In this document: positions 1-8,344 of the stretch, piece by piece
Numbering within the stretch: the first letter of the stretch is position 1
Layout of the letters: the number at the start of each line of letters is the position of its first letter
Assembly: GCA_964617455.1 (NCBI GenBank)
Contig: CAZTYF010000005.1
Span: 39,739-103,738, forward strand
DNA length: 64,000 nucleotides
From: Monoglobus sp964617455
Lineage (GTDB): Bacteria > Bacillota > Clostridia > Monoglobales > Monoglobaceae
Direction of reading: 5' to 3'
Made by a program: the position numbers and the translations under genes
Notes under the pieces: model-generated
The model's database searches: none
What the model was told of the DNA's origin: nothing
What the model saw: only the letters and a program-made list of their open reading frames with translations

Positions 1-507
1 TTGGCCGTGAAGGCGGCTATTGACTATGACGGCCCCGTGTATTTGAGATTCGGCAGATTGCCCGTTCCCACCATCTTCGACGAGAGCTATAAGTTCGAAA
101 TCGGCAAGGGTGTGGAGCTCAGCGAGGGCACCGACGTCACCCTGATAGGCACGGGACTTTTGGTTCCCGCCTGCTCCGAAGCCGCGGAGATTTTGAAGGG
201 CGAGGGCATCAGCGCCGCCGTTGTGAATATGGCCACCATCAAGCCCATCGACAAAGACATAATCATCAAGGCCGCCCAAAAGACCGGCGCCATTGTCACC
301 GCGGAGGAGCACAATATCATCGGCGGTTTGGGCAGCGCCGTGGCGGAAGTCTTGGTTGAAAACGCCCCCGTTCCCATGCAGCGGGTGGGCACCCGCGACG
401 TCTTTGGACGCTCCGGAAAGCCCTATCCCCTCCTGGAGATGTACGGTTTGGACGCCAAAACAATCGCAGAAAAAGCCAAAGCTGCCATTGCAATGAAGGC
501 GAAATAA
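1..507 (+). CDS. Transketolase, C-terminal part (5'-truncated by window edge)
   Basis: The 168 visible residues match the C-terminal half of split bacterial transketolases and related thiamine-diphosphate enzymes. They hold the end of the pyrimidine-binding domain (VYLRFGRLPVPTIF) and the transketolase C domain (VTLIGTGLLVPACSEAAEIL, then EEHNIIGGLGSAVAEVL). The full C-terminal subunit is usually about 310 residues, so roughly 140 residues lie before position 1, and the ttg at position 1 need not be the true start. It would act in the cytosolic non-oxidative pentose phosphate pathway, normally with a separate N-terminal subunit encoded just upstream. A strong terminator follows the stop codon. 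Confidence 0.9.
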   Translation: MAVKAAIDYDGPVYLRFGRLPVPTIFDESYKFEIGKGVELSEGTDVTLIGTGLLVPACSEAAEILKGEGISAAVVNMATIKPIDKDIIIKAAQKTGAIVTAEEHNIIGGLGSAVAEVLVENAPVPMQRVGTRDVFGRSGKPYPLLEMYGLDAKTIAEKAKAAIAMKAK

Positions 508-518
508 TGCACCGAATC

Positions 519-549
519 GGAGCCCGGCCCAAGAGGCGGGCTCCTTTTT
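519..549 (+). terminator. Rho-independent terminator after transketolase
   Basis: Perfect 8-bp stem GGAGCCCG/CGGGCTCC (519-526 with 537-544), 10-nt loop, followed directly by five T. It closes the transketolase transcript. Confidence 0.85.
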
Positions 550-701
550 CTTGCCCCGAATCCGCCCGCAGCCTTGATTTAGGCCCTTTTGACGGGTTTG
601 AGGATTTGGGCGGATATCCCCTTTTTCGATTTCGGAAAATCCTTGTGCGAGATACACAAAATTCACCGCCTCGGGGCGGGTATTTTTTATGCATAATATA
701 C

Positions 702-730
702 TTGAAATGAGGGCGGTTTTGGGATATAAT
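702..730 (+). promoter_or_regulatory. SigA-type promoter of murT-gatD
   Basis: TTGAAA at 702-707 and a consensus TATAAT at 725-730, 17 bp apart. Transcription should begin near 737. That leaves about 57 nt of leader before the preferred GTG start at 794. Confidence 0.8.
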
Positions 731-793
731 GTATCATAATTGGGTTTTTGTATGCTCAAAAAAATCGAAGAGGGCAGCGGGAGGATTGAACCG

Positions 794-2176
794 GTGAATT
801 CGCTCAGGAAAATTTTGGCGGTGTGGCTTGCCAAGGCGGCGGCCGTGGCGGGAAGGCTTATCGGAAAAAAGTCGTCTGCCACTCCCGGAGTGCTGGCTCT
901 CAAGATTTGCCCGAACCTTATCGGCCTTTTGGCGGAGAATGTGGAGAAGGGGGTTGTGGTCACCTGCGGCACCAACGGAAAGACCACCACGAACAATCTG
1001 CTGAATTCCTCACTGAAGAAATACGGATATACCACCGTTTGCAACACATTGGGCGCCAATATGATAGGGGGAATAGCCACCGCCTTTGCCCTGTCCTGCG
1101 ATATTTTCGGCAGGCTCAAGGCGGACTATGCGGTTTTGGAGGTGGATGAGGCCTCCGCGCGGCGGGTGTTCAAATACATAAAGCCCGACTATATGATAAT
1201 CACCAACCTGTTTCGGGACCAGCTTGACCGATACGGAGAGATTGACATCACTTTGGACCTGCTGACCGAGGCCATTGATATGGCGGAGGGAGTCAAACTG
1301 ATACTCAACGGCGACGACCCTTTGACCGCCTCTTTCGGAGAGGGACGGGATGCGGTGTATTTCGGAATTTCCGAGCAGGTGCTCCCGGAGACCAACGAGA
1401 CCAAAGAGGGCAGATTTTGCCTGAAATGCGGCGCCGAGCAGGAGTACAACTACTTCCACTACAGCCAGTTGGGGGACTACTATTGCCCCAACTGCGGCAA
1501 CAGGCGGCCGCCCATAGACTATGCCGCCACGGAGGTTGACCTGTCCGAATCCATGAAGTTTCGGGTGGGGGATAAGAAAATCGATGTGAACTATCGGGGT
1601 TTCTATAACATATATAACATTTTGGCGGTGTATGCCGCGCTCAATACCATGGGAATCGGGACGGACAACTTCAACGACATTTTGTCCGACTATAAACCCC
1701 AAATCGGAAGGATGGAGCTCATCCCCATCGGGGGCAAACCCTTCATTTTGAACCTTGCCAAAAACCCGGCGGGCTTCAATCAGGCGATTCAGACGGTCAT
1801 ATTGGACAAGAGGCCCAAGGATGTGATTGTGGCCATAAACGATTTGGCCAACGACGGACGGGACGTGTCCTGGCTGTGGGATGTGGACTTTGACAAGCTC
1901 GGGGATGCCAATCTCGGGCTCCTCATAACAACGGGAATACGGCGGTATGATATGGAGCTTCGGTTCAAATATGCCGATATGAAGATTGATTTGAACACGG
2001 ATAATCTGAAAGAGGCCCTGGAGAAATGCCTGAACAACCGAGAGAGCCGTGTGTGCTATGTGTTGGTGAATTACACGGTTCTGTATTCCGCCCAAAGCAC
2101 CATGCTTGAATACCAAAAAGAGGCGGAGGAGAGCCCGAAAAAATCCGAGGAAACAAACAAGGGGGAGGCAGGCTGA
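794..2176 (+). CDS. murT: Lipid II isoglutaminyl synthase, Mur-ligase subunit MurT
   Basis: With GatD, MurT amidates the D-Glu of lipid II to D-isoglutamine, using ATP and ammonia at the cytosolic membrane face. Numbered from the GTG at 794, the P-loop GTNGKTT is at 59-65. A four-cysteine zinc ribbon (C209, C212, C231, C234) is inserted in the Mur middle domain. The C-terminal DUF1727 region keeps the NDLANDGRD motif (D354), which positions the GatD partner. The GTG at 794 is preferred because GGGAGG precedes it and known MurT proteins begin at this point. In-frame ATG 752 and TTG 740 lie almost on the predicted transcription start and have no ribosome binding site. gatD follows after 3 nt. 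Confidence 0.93.
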   Translation: MNSLRKILAVWLAKAAAVAGRLIGKKSSATPGVLALKICPNLIGLLAENVEKGVVVTCGTNGKTTTNNLLNSSLKKYGYTTVCNTLGANMIGGIATAFALSCDIFGRLKADYAVLEVDEASARRVFKYIKPDYMIITNLFRDQLDRYGEIDITLDLLTEAIDMAEGVKLILNGDDPLTASFGEGRDAVYFGISEQVLPETNETKEGRFCLKCGAEQEYNYFHYSQLGDYYCPNCGNRRPPIDYAATEVDLSESMKFRVGDKKIDVNYRGFYNIYNILAVYAALNTMGIGTDNFNDILSDYKPQIGRMELIPIGGKPFILNLAKNPAGFNQAIQTVILDKRPKDVIVAINDLANDGRDVSWLWDVDFDKLGDANLGLLITTGIRRYDMELRFKYADMKIDLNTDNLKEALEKCLNNRESRVCYVLVNYTVLYSAQSTMLEYQKEAEESPKKSEETNKGEAG

Positions 2177-2179
2177 GGA

Positions 2180-2935
2180 ATGGCGAAGTATGAGATTAAC
2201 ATAGTGCACCTGTTCCCCGACTTGCTCAACCTTTACGGAGACCGGGGCAATATAGCCTGTATGGAAAAGCGCCTGACTTGGCGGGGAATCGAGGCCCATG
2301 TGAGAACCTGCACCAACAGAGACAGCAGCATTGACTTATCCGGAGCGGATATTATCTTCGTGGGCGGCGGCTCCGACCGAGAGCAGGAGATTGTTTGCGG
2401 CCTGCTCCTTGAGAAAAAAGAGGAGCTTTCGGCCTATGCGGAAAGCGGCGGCGTTTTGGTGGCGGTCTGCGGCGGATATCAGCTTCTCGGGAAATACTAC
2501 AAAACCGCCGACACGAAAATCGAGGGATTGGGAATTCTGGATCTGTACACCGATTCGGGAGATACCCGCCTTATTGGCAATGTGGTCCTCAAGTGCGACG
2601 GGTTTGGTATGCCTGTGGTGGGCTTTGAAAACCATGCGGGAAGGACCTATTTGGGAAGCGGAGTGAAACCCTTGGGAAAGGTCCTGTACGGCAACGGCAA
2701 CAACGGAACCGACGGATATGAGGGTGCGGTGTATAAAAACGTCATCGCCACATATCTTCACGGGCCCCTTTTGCCCAAGAACCCGCAGCTTTGCGACAAT
2801 ATTTTGGAGCGGGCCCTGAGACGGAAATACCCGAATTTCGAAGGCACGGGCCCCTTGGATGACGAAACGGAGAGAACTGCCAACGGATTCATTGCGGAGA
2901 AATACGGGGGAAAATCCCCAAAGGTTCGCCGATGA
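2180..2935 (+). CDS. gatD: Lipid II isoglutaminyl synthase, glutaminase subunit GatD
   Basis: Class I glutamine amidotransferase of the CobB/CobQ type that supplies ammonia from glutamine to MurT. The nucleophile is C97 in VAVCGGYQLLG and the catalytic histidine is H194 in YLHGPLLPKNP. The N-terminal LFPDLLNLYGDRGN block is typical of GatD. At 251 residues it matches family length. The ATG lies 3 nt after the murT stop, with its ribosome binding site in the murT tail, so the two are translationally linked. The amidated stem peptide is a Gram-positive trait. Confidence 0.94.
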   Translation: MAKYEINIVHLFPDLLNLYGDRGNIACMEKRLTWRGIEAHVRTCTNRDSSIDLSGADIIFVGGGSDREQEIVCGLLLEKKEELSAYAESGGVLVAVCGGYQLLGKYYKTADTKIEGLGILDLYTDSGDTRLIGNVVLKCDGFGMPVVGFENHAGRTYLGSGVKPLGKVLYGNGNNGTDGYEGAVYKNVIATYLHGPLLPKNPQLCDNILERALRRKYPNFEGTGPLDDETERTANGFIAEKYGGKSPKVRR

Positions 2936-3098
2936 TGCCGACGGCCCGAAGAACGGCCCGGGTTTGACGGAAGTTTTTAATAGAATGTTAATCTCAGCTT
3001 AACATTTCCGTGATGAAAGTGCGGAAATAATATGATAAAATGGAAACGTGTATGTTTGGGTATGTGAAGGGATACTGCCCCATACGGGAGGACAACGG

Positions 3099-5540
3099 AT
3101 GAGTTTTTTTGGAAAATTGTTTTCCGACAAGGACAAGAAAAAGGAAAACAATGAGTCGGAATATCTCGATCGGGTATATGAAAGCCTAAGCGACGGGTTC
3201 GATCCGGACCCGGACAGGATTTTGGACGAAAACAGCCCGAAAGACCCCACATGGGCATATGACGAAATCGAGGCGGTTGAGCCCGAGGCGCCTGTTTCGG
3301 ATTCGGATGAGCCTTTGGAGCCGATTTTGGATTCGGATGAGGCCGAGGAGCCGATTTCGGATTCGGATGAGGCCGAGGAGCCGATTTCGGATACTTTTGA
3401 AGAGGAGGCCGAGTTCGCCGATTTTGTGGATGTGGCGGAAGAGCCGGAGGATGTGGATTTGGACACCGTCCGGGAAGAGCCGCCCGAGGAGAGCGTATCT
3501 TTCGATACCGAGCCGATTGACCTTGCGGAAGAGGATCGGGAAGGCGAAGACCTTATTGACGGTCCCAAGGAGGCCCCGCCTCGGGAAGAGGCGGCGGAGG
3601 AAGATGTCTTTGCCTATGATATTCCGGTGGAAGAAGAGGATATCCGAGATGAAGCCGAGGAGAGTTCCGTCGGCGATTTTGACTTGTCCGAAATTATCCC
3701 CGAAGTTGTCGAAGAAGAGCCCGAAGAAGCCGAAGCCCTCGATGAGGACGGGGATGTTGCGGGCGATGAATATGAGACCGAGGATTTGGAGAATTTGGAG
3801 GATACCAAGGGCGACACCGATGAGATGGATGCGGAAGAGCTCCTAAATGCCATGCGGGACGCCGACAGCTATATGGAGGGTGTCTCTGCGGCGGCGTATC
3901 CCGAAGAGGATTCGGCCTATGCCCTTTTGAATGATGACATCGACAGAGACACCATATATACCGCCTATGCTCCGAAGAGTATGAGGCCGAAGGTGACCGA
4001 AACCTCCTATTACGATTTGGACGAGATGGGAGAGCTGGAAGAGGAAGAGGCGGAGCCAAAAAAGGCGGGCAGGTTTAAGGCCTTTGTGACCAAAAAGAAG
4101 AAGTGGATTATCGGTGCGGGGGTTGCCGCAGCCGTTGTGTTGCTGACGGTGGGTGTACTGTTTTTTGCACGGCTTCGGATGAATCCCCTTATGGGCTACA
4201 CCGAGATATATGTTTCAAAGGGAAATATCATAAAGACCATGGAAGCGGGGGGCAATGTGGAGCCCAACGCCAAATACAACATAATCCCTCCGGTGGGGGG
4301 CACGATAACCGAGTCGCCTCTCAATGCGGGAGATGCGGTTCTTGCGGGAGAGCTTGTATATAAAATAGACGACACAAACGCCCAGATTGCGGTTCAGCAG
4401 GCCCAAAATGCGGTCAGCAGAGCCCAACAGGCGACCGTGACCGACACTTCATCTTCGGGACGGGTCAATATATACGCCAACTCCTCGGGCACCGTAAGCG
4501 GACTTTCCATATCCCCGGGCAGCCGCATAAGCGGAGGCCAGATTGCCACCATAACCCAGGCCAACGGCACGGAGATTGGGCTTATTCCCTCCGTCACGGG
4601 AACCGTCGAAAGAGTGAATGTGAGCAACGGGTCCACGGTAAGTTCGGGCCAGGTGGTTGCCGTGGTGGCAAGCGACGGCGGCTACGGTTCGTCATCCGAT
4701 TCAAGCACTCGGGAAAATGACATAACCGCCGCGGATTTGGCTCTTGAGCAGGCCCAAAAAGATTTGGAAAAATACAAGATAGCGGCGCCCATCGACGGCA
4801 CGATTTTGGTCAAGAACGCCAAAGTGGGGGACAGCGTTGTGGAAGGACAGACCGACACCCCCATGATGGTCATTGCGGATATGAGCAAAATGAAGCTCAA
4901 AATCGATGTGGACGAGTTGGACATTTGGAATATAGAAGTGGGTCAGACTGTTGTTATCACGGTGGGGGCCATCCCCGGGGAGACTTTCAGCGGCGAGATT
5001 ACCAACATAGCCGGTGAAGGCGAAAAGAAGGGGGACGGCGTCACGGCCTATGCTGTTGAGATAACCGTAAACGACCCGGGCAAAATCAAGTCGGGTATGA
5101 ATGTTGACGCGAAGATAATCATCGATTCCGCCATCAATGTGCTGTCTCTGCCCGAAGAGGCCCTCTATGAGTCCGACGGGGAGAATGCCCTTGTCATCAC
5201 GGACGGCGGCTCGGAAGAGAATGTGGTGGATTCCGCGGAATATCCCGACATCACCGTCCCGGAGGGATTCAGACTTGTCAAAATAAAATACGGTGTAAAC
5301 GACGGTGACAATGTGGAGATACTTTCGGGCCTCAATGTGGGAGACGGAGTGCTCTACAAAGCGGCGGAGGATGAGACGGGTAATTCCGATTCGGATAAAA
5401 AGGACAGCCCCGGCAAGACGGAACAAAATCCCGGATCGGAAGGAAGTTCGGAAGCGGAGAATTCCGAAGCGACCCCCGAGGAAAATTCCGAAAATATCGA
5501 GTCAACCGGCAGGGCAGCCACCGATATTACGGATATTTAG
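3099..5540 (+). CDS. HlyD/MacA-type membrane fusion protein with a long acidic cytosolic N-terminus
   Basis: Starts at the ATG behind GGGAGGA at 3086-3092; an upstream in-frame ATG at 3048 lacks a site. Residues 1-330 are highly acidic, low in complexity and locally repeated (SDSDEAEEPISDSDEAEEPI). A basic KKKKW stretch leads into one membrane segment near 335-357. The exported part is an RND/MacA-type adaptor: a barrel-sandwich half (IIPPVGGTITESPLNAGDAV), a short coiled region, the second half (AAPIDGTILVKNAKVGDSV), then beta-barrel and membrane-proximal domains. Two further lipoyl-like turns (YANSSGTVSGLSISPG and PSVTGTVERVNVSNGS) enlarge the hairpin. It should pair with the next gene as an efflux or export system. 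The acidic extension is not a usual adaptor feature and its role is unknown. Confidence 0.8.
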   Translation: MSFFGKLFSDKDKKKENNESEYLDRVYESLSDGFDPDPDRILDENSPKDPTWAYDEIEAVEPEAPVSDSDEPLEPILDSDEAEEPISDSDEAEEPISDTFEEEAEFADFVDVAEEPEDVDLDTVREEPPEESVSFDTEPIDLAEEDREGEDLIDGPKEAPPREEAAEEDVFAYDIPVEEEDIRDEAEESSVGDFDLSEIIPEVVEEEPEEAEALDEDGDVAGDEYETEDLENLEDTKGDTDEMDAEELLNAMRDADSYMEGVSAAAYPEEDSAYALLNDDIDRDTIYTAYAPKSMRPKVTETSYYDLDEMGELEEEEAEPKKAGRFKAFVTKKKKWIIGAGVAAAVVLLTVGVLFFARLRMNPLMGYTEIYVSKGNIIKTMEAGGNVEPNAKYNIIPPVGGTITESPLNAGDAVLAGELVYKIDDTNAQIAVQQAQNAVSRAQQATVTDTSSSGRVNIYANSSGTVSGLSISPGSRISGGQIATITQANGTEIGLIPSVTGTVERVNVSNGSTVSSGQVVAVVASDGGYGSSSDSSTRENDITAADLALEQAQKDLEKYKIAAPIDGTILVKNAKVGDSVVEGQTDTPMMVIADMSKMKLKIDVDELDIWNIEVGQTVVITVGAIPGETFSGEITNIAGEGEKKGDGVTAYAVEITVNDPGKIKSGMNVDAKIIIDSAINVLSLPEEALYESDGENALVITDGGSEENVVDSAEYPDITVPEGFRLVKIKYGVNDGDNVEILSGLNVGDGVLYKAAEDETGNSDSDKKDSPGKTEQNPGSEGSSEAENSEATPEENSENIESTGRAATDITDI

Positions 5541-5569
5541 TTTTGATTTAAAACTTACGGAGAATGCTC

Positions 5570-6748
5570 ATGGATATATCTGACGGTGCAAAAGGCGGGT
5601 TTCGGGAGCGGATGAAAAGGGTGGCGAGAACCCTGCTCATGTCCGCTCGGGACGGCCTTAGGCGGATACAATCGAATAAGACCCAAGCGGTCTTCACGGC
5701 AGCTGCTTTTGCGGCTGCGGTTTTTGCCGTTTCGGTTATCGGGCTTGTGATGAACTCATCCTTTTTGACCGAGGCCTATTCCCAAAACCCCTTGGGCGCC
5801 CAAAGCGTCACCCTTCGGGTGGAGGGAGAGCGCACGGGGATTGACTCGGAAAGTGTGAAAGCTTTTGCCGAGAAAAATCCGAATCTGTTTGAGGCCCTTG
5901 TCCCCTACGGCACGGCGGAGAATGTTGAGCTTCGGGGAATTTCGGGCAAGGCCGCATCGGGAACCGCCATTGTGACCGACGATTTGTTTTTTGAATACGG
6001 AGCGGTGAAAGTCACGGAGGGAAAGAGTTTCAGCAAAGAGGACTCGGACGGAGAATATGCGTTGGTGTCCGAGGATTTGTGCGGCGGCCTCTTCGGAGAG
6101 GCGGAGCCTGTGGGACAGACACTCAAAGTGAATAACCGCACATATAAGGTTTCGGGAGTTTTCACGGGAAAATACGGCTGCGACCTCGGAAGCAGGGTTA
6201 TCCTCCCCGCGGGAAATGCTCGGATGGTCCTCGGCTCTTCCGACCCGGGCGCCTATGTTTTTATGGCCAAAGGTGATGTAGGCGAAGCGAAAGCCGCAGT
6301 CGAAGCTTTCGGAGCCTCGACCCTGAGCAAAACATCCGAAGGCAGCTTTAAAGTAGATACGGGAAGCTCCTCCGAAGGATTCGGCATCGGCCTCCTTGTG
6401 ATTTTGGGGCTTATGCTTATCATTTGCGGGTTTATTTTGATAATGCTTTTGCTGTTCCCCGCCCGCAAAACCGCGGATTTCACCGCAGGCTTCGAGGGAG
6501 CGTATAAGTGGGTTTATATAATCCTCCGAGGAGCGGTGCCCGCCTTTGTCCTGTCTTTGACGGGGGCCCTTGCGGGAGGCGGATTGGGCGTCGCCGCTGC
6601 GGCTTTATATGTAAGGCTTAGGGGCTTGGGATTTTTTATGTCCCCGACGCCTCTGCTGGTGCCTCTTATCTCGGCGGTTTTGTTTGCCGTGATTGCGGCT
6701 GTCTCCGCCGAGACGGTTCGGAGATTGGGCGGTGGAAAAGATGCCTGA
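5570..6748 (+). CDS. MacB/FtsX-type ABC permease
   Basis: One N-terminal membrane helix, a large external domain resembling the MacB periplasmic core, and three C-terminal helices (about 270-295, 315-345 and 360-385) give the MacB/FtsX layout. The ATG at 5570 is chosen because GGAGA lies 6 nt upstream; the ATG at 5564 is too close to it. About 390 residues is the usual size. It directly follows the fusion protein gene and overlaps the diguanylate cyclase gene by 8 nt. No ABC ATPase is encoded beside it, so it must borrow one from elsewhere or work without one. Substrate unknown. Confidence 0.75.
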   Translation: MDISDGAKGGFRERMKRVARTLLMSARDGLRRIQSNKTQAVFTAAAFAAAVFAVSVIGLVMNSSFLTEAYSQNPLGAQSVTLRVEGERTGIDSESVKAFAEKNPNLFEALVPYGTAENVELRGISGKAASGTAIVTDDLFFEYGAVKVTEGKSFSKEDSDGEYALVSEDLCGGLFGEAEPVGQTLKVNNRTYKVSGVFTGKYGCDLGSRVILPAGNARMVLGSSDPGAYVFMAKGDVGEAKAAVEAFGASTLSKTSEGSFKVDTGSSSEGFGIGLLVILGLMLIICGFILIMLLLFPARKTADFTAGFEGAYKWVYIILRGAVPAFVLSLTGALAGGGLGVAAAALYVRLRGLGFFMSPTPLLVPLISAVLFAVIAAVSAETVRRLGGGKDA

Positions 6749-8324
6749 TTTAAAGACCGGAGCCCCGGGGAATACCCTTGATTCCTTGGGCGGAGGCGGA
6801 AAAAAGATAAGGTTTTTCGAAATAATAAAGCCGGGGCTGTTTGCAACGCTCTTTGTTTGGTGTGTTGTTTTGGCAGCCGGGGCTTTTTTGTTGTCCCGTC
6901 GGTTTTACGGCGGTTCGGACGGAGGTGCGGATTCCCTTGTCCTGCCCGTTCTTTCGGCTCTCGGAGTCGTTTTGATTTTCGCGGCCTGTGTGCTGTGCTA
7001 TGTGATACACGCCCTAAGGTCCGTGATTCGGGCAGAGAGCGAAATAATGGAAAAAGTGATGGGCGGCGCCATGGTCACCGTGGACGACGAATTTTTCACC
7101 ATAAAGAAATGCACCGACAAATTCTATAAAATTTTGGACTATGAACCCGGGCAAATCATAGCCCGATATAGGCGGGAGTTCTGCAGAATGCTGTCCGGAG
7201 ACGAATCCCGTCGGGAGTTTGACAGGCTCCGAAGCCAAATCCGCAAGAGGGGCAGTGGCAGCGCCAAATGCAAAGTCATACGTGGCGACGGCAGCGAGAT
7301 GTGGATTTCCTGCCATAGCTTTCTTGCGGAAAACCGAGGCGGCGAGTCGGTGATATACACGGTGATTTCCGATATTTCCGAGGAGATGGACCTGAGGCGG
7401 CAGTATGCCCTGTCCGAGGCGAGAAACAAAATCGTGTTCGAAAACATAAACAGCGGCATTTTCGAATGGAACATCATGGAGGGCACATTGGAGTTTTCGG
7501 ATGTGCTCAGGCAGAGAATTTTCGGTTTGGATACGGAGGGCGGCATCTCGGATCGGGTTGTTCGGGAATATATCGCCGAGGAGGACTACAGACAGCTCCT
7601 TGAGAAAATCGACTCGGTGAAAGAGGGGAATTCCGACAAGATTGCCATGACCCTCGGCCTCAGAAATTCGGACGGCACGGTCACCCATTCGGATATGAGC
7701 CTCATAGCCATAAGGGACCATAACAATGTGGCGGTGCGAATGGTGGGAATCCTAATCGATGTGGAGGAGAGACACAGGAGAGAGGAAGAGCTCAGAAGCA
7801 GGGCGAGCATTGATGCCCTAACGGGCCTCTGCAACCGAGGCGCCACCCAGAATTTGATTGTAAACACCCTAAGCCTTCGGGGCAATCAGGAGCACGCAAT
7901 CATCCTGTGCGATGTGGACAACTTCAAATCCGTAAATGACACCTTCGGTCACGGAACGGGGGATGAAGCCTTGAAAATGATAGCCGCCCTTTTGTCGGAG
8001 ACCTTTTCTCGGGGAAGCGTTGTGGGCCGAGTGGGCGGAGACGAGTTTATGGTGATGTGCCGCAATATCGGCGGCGATTACCGCAGGCTCGAAATGCTCC
8101 TTGGGGAGCTCAATCGAAACCATCCCGCCATAACGGAGGGGGGCGTTCGCAGGGACTTGACCCTCAGCGTGGGAGTTGCCCTCTACCCAAGGGATGCGGA
8201 GACCTATGAGGGGCTCTATAAATGCGCCGATATGGCCCTCTACCAAGCCAAAGGGGAGGGCAAGGCGAGGTATGTGATATACAGAGGAAAAGATAACAAA
8301 AACTCCAAAGACAAGACCGAATGA
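6741..8324 (+). CDS. Membrane diguanylate cyclase with PAS domains (GGDEF)
   Basis: Two membrane helices (about residues 35-55 and 70-95) precede PAS-like modules (about 115-225 and 245-360) and a C-terminal GGDEF domain with an intact active site at 432-436 (RVGGDEF). The family makes cyclic di-GMP from two GTP. The inhibitory I-site (RxxD, D six residues before GGDEF) is absent: both positions are Ser here, so product inhibition at that site is unlikely. The ATG at 6741 overlaps the permease stop and follows GGTGGAAAAG; the upstream ATG 6693 lies deep in the permease gene. Overlap suggests co-expression with the transporter pair. Confidence 0.88.
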   Translation: MPDLKTGAPGNTLDSLGGGGKKIRFFEIIKPGLFATLFVWCVVLAAGAFLLSRRFYGGSDGGADSLVLPVLSALGVVLIFAACVLCYVIHALRSVIRAESEIMEKVMGGAMVTVDDEFFTIKKCTDKFYKILDYEPGQIIARYRREFCRMLSGDESRREFDRLRSQIRKRGSGSAKCKVIRGDGSEMWISCHSFLAENRGGESVIYTVISDISEEMDLRRQYALSEARNKIVFENINSGIFEWNIMEGTLEFSDVLRQRIFGLDTEGGISDRVVREYIAEEDYRQLLEKIDSVKEGNSDKIAMTLGLRNSDGTVTHSDMSLIAIRDHNNVAVRMVGILIDVEERHRREEELRSRASIDALTGLCNRGATQNLIVNTLSLRGNQEHAIILCDVDNFKSVNDTFGHGTGDEALKMIAALLSETFSRGSVVGRVGGDEFMVMCRNIGGDYRRLEMLLGELNRNHPAITEGGVRRDLTLSVGVALYPRDAETYEGLYKCADMALYQAKGEGKARYVIYRGKDNKNSKDKTE

Positions 8325-8344
8325 TTTAATCGAAAGGCGAAATT

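Noticed and set aside
1010..2299. 429-codon reverse ORF over murT
   Set aside because: Antisense shadow of MurT with no recognisable domain.
2964..2991. Promoter before the membrane fusion protein gene (TTGACG with TGTTAA)
   Set aside because: The -10 match is poor and another weak candidate lies closer to the gene; neither is convincing.
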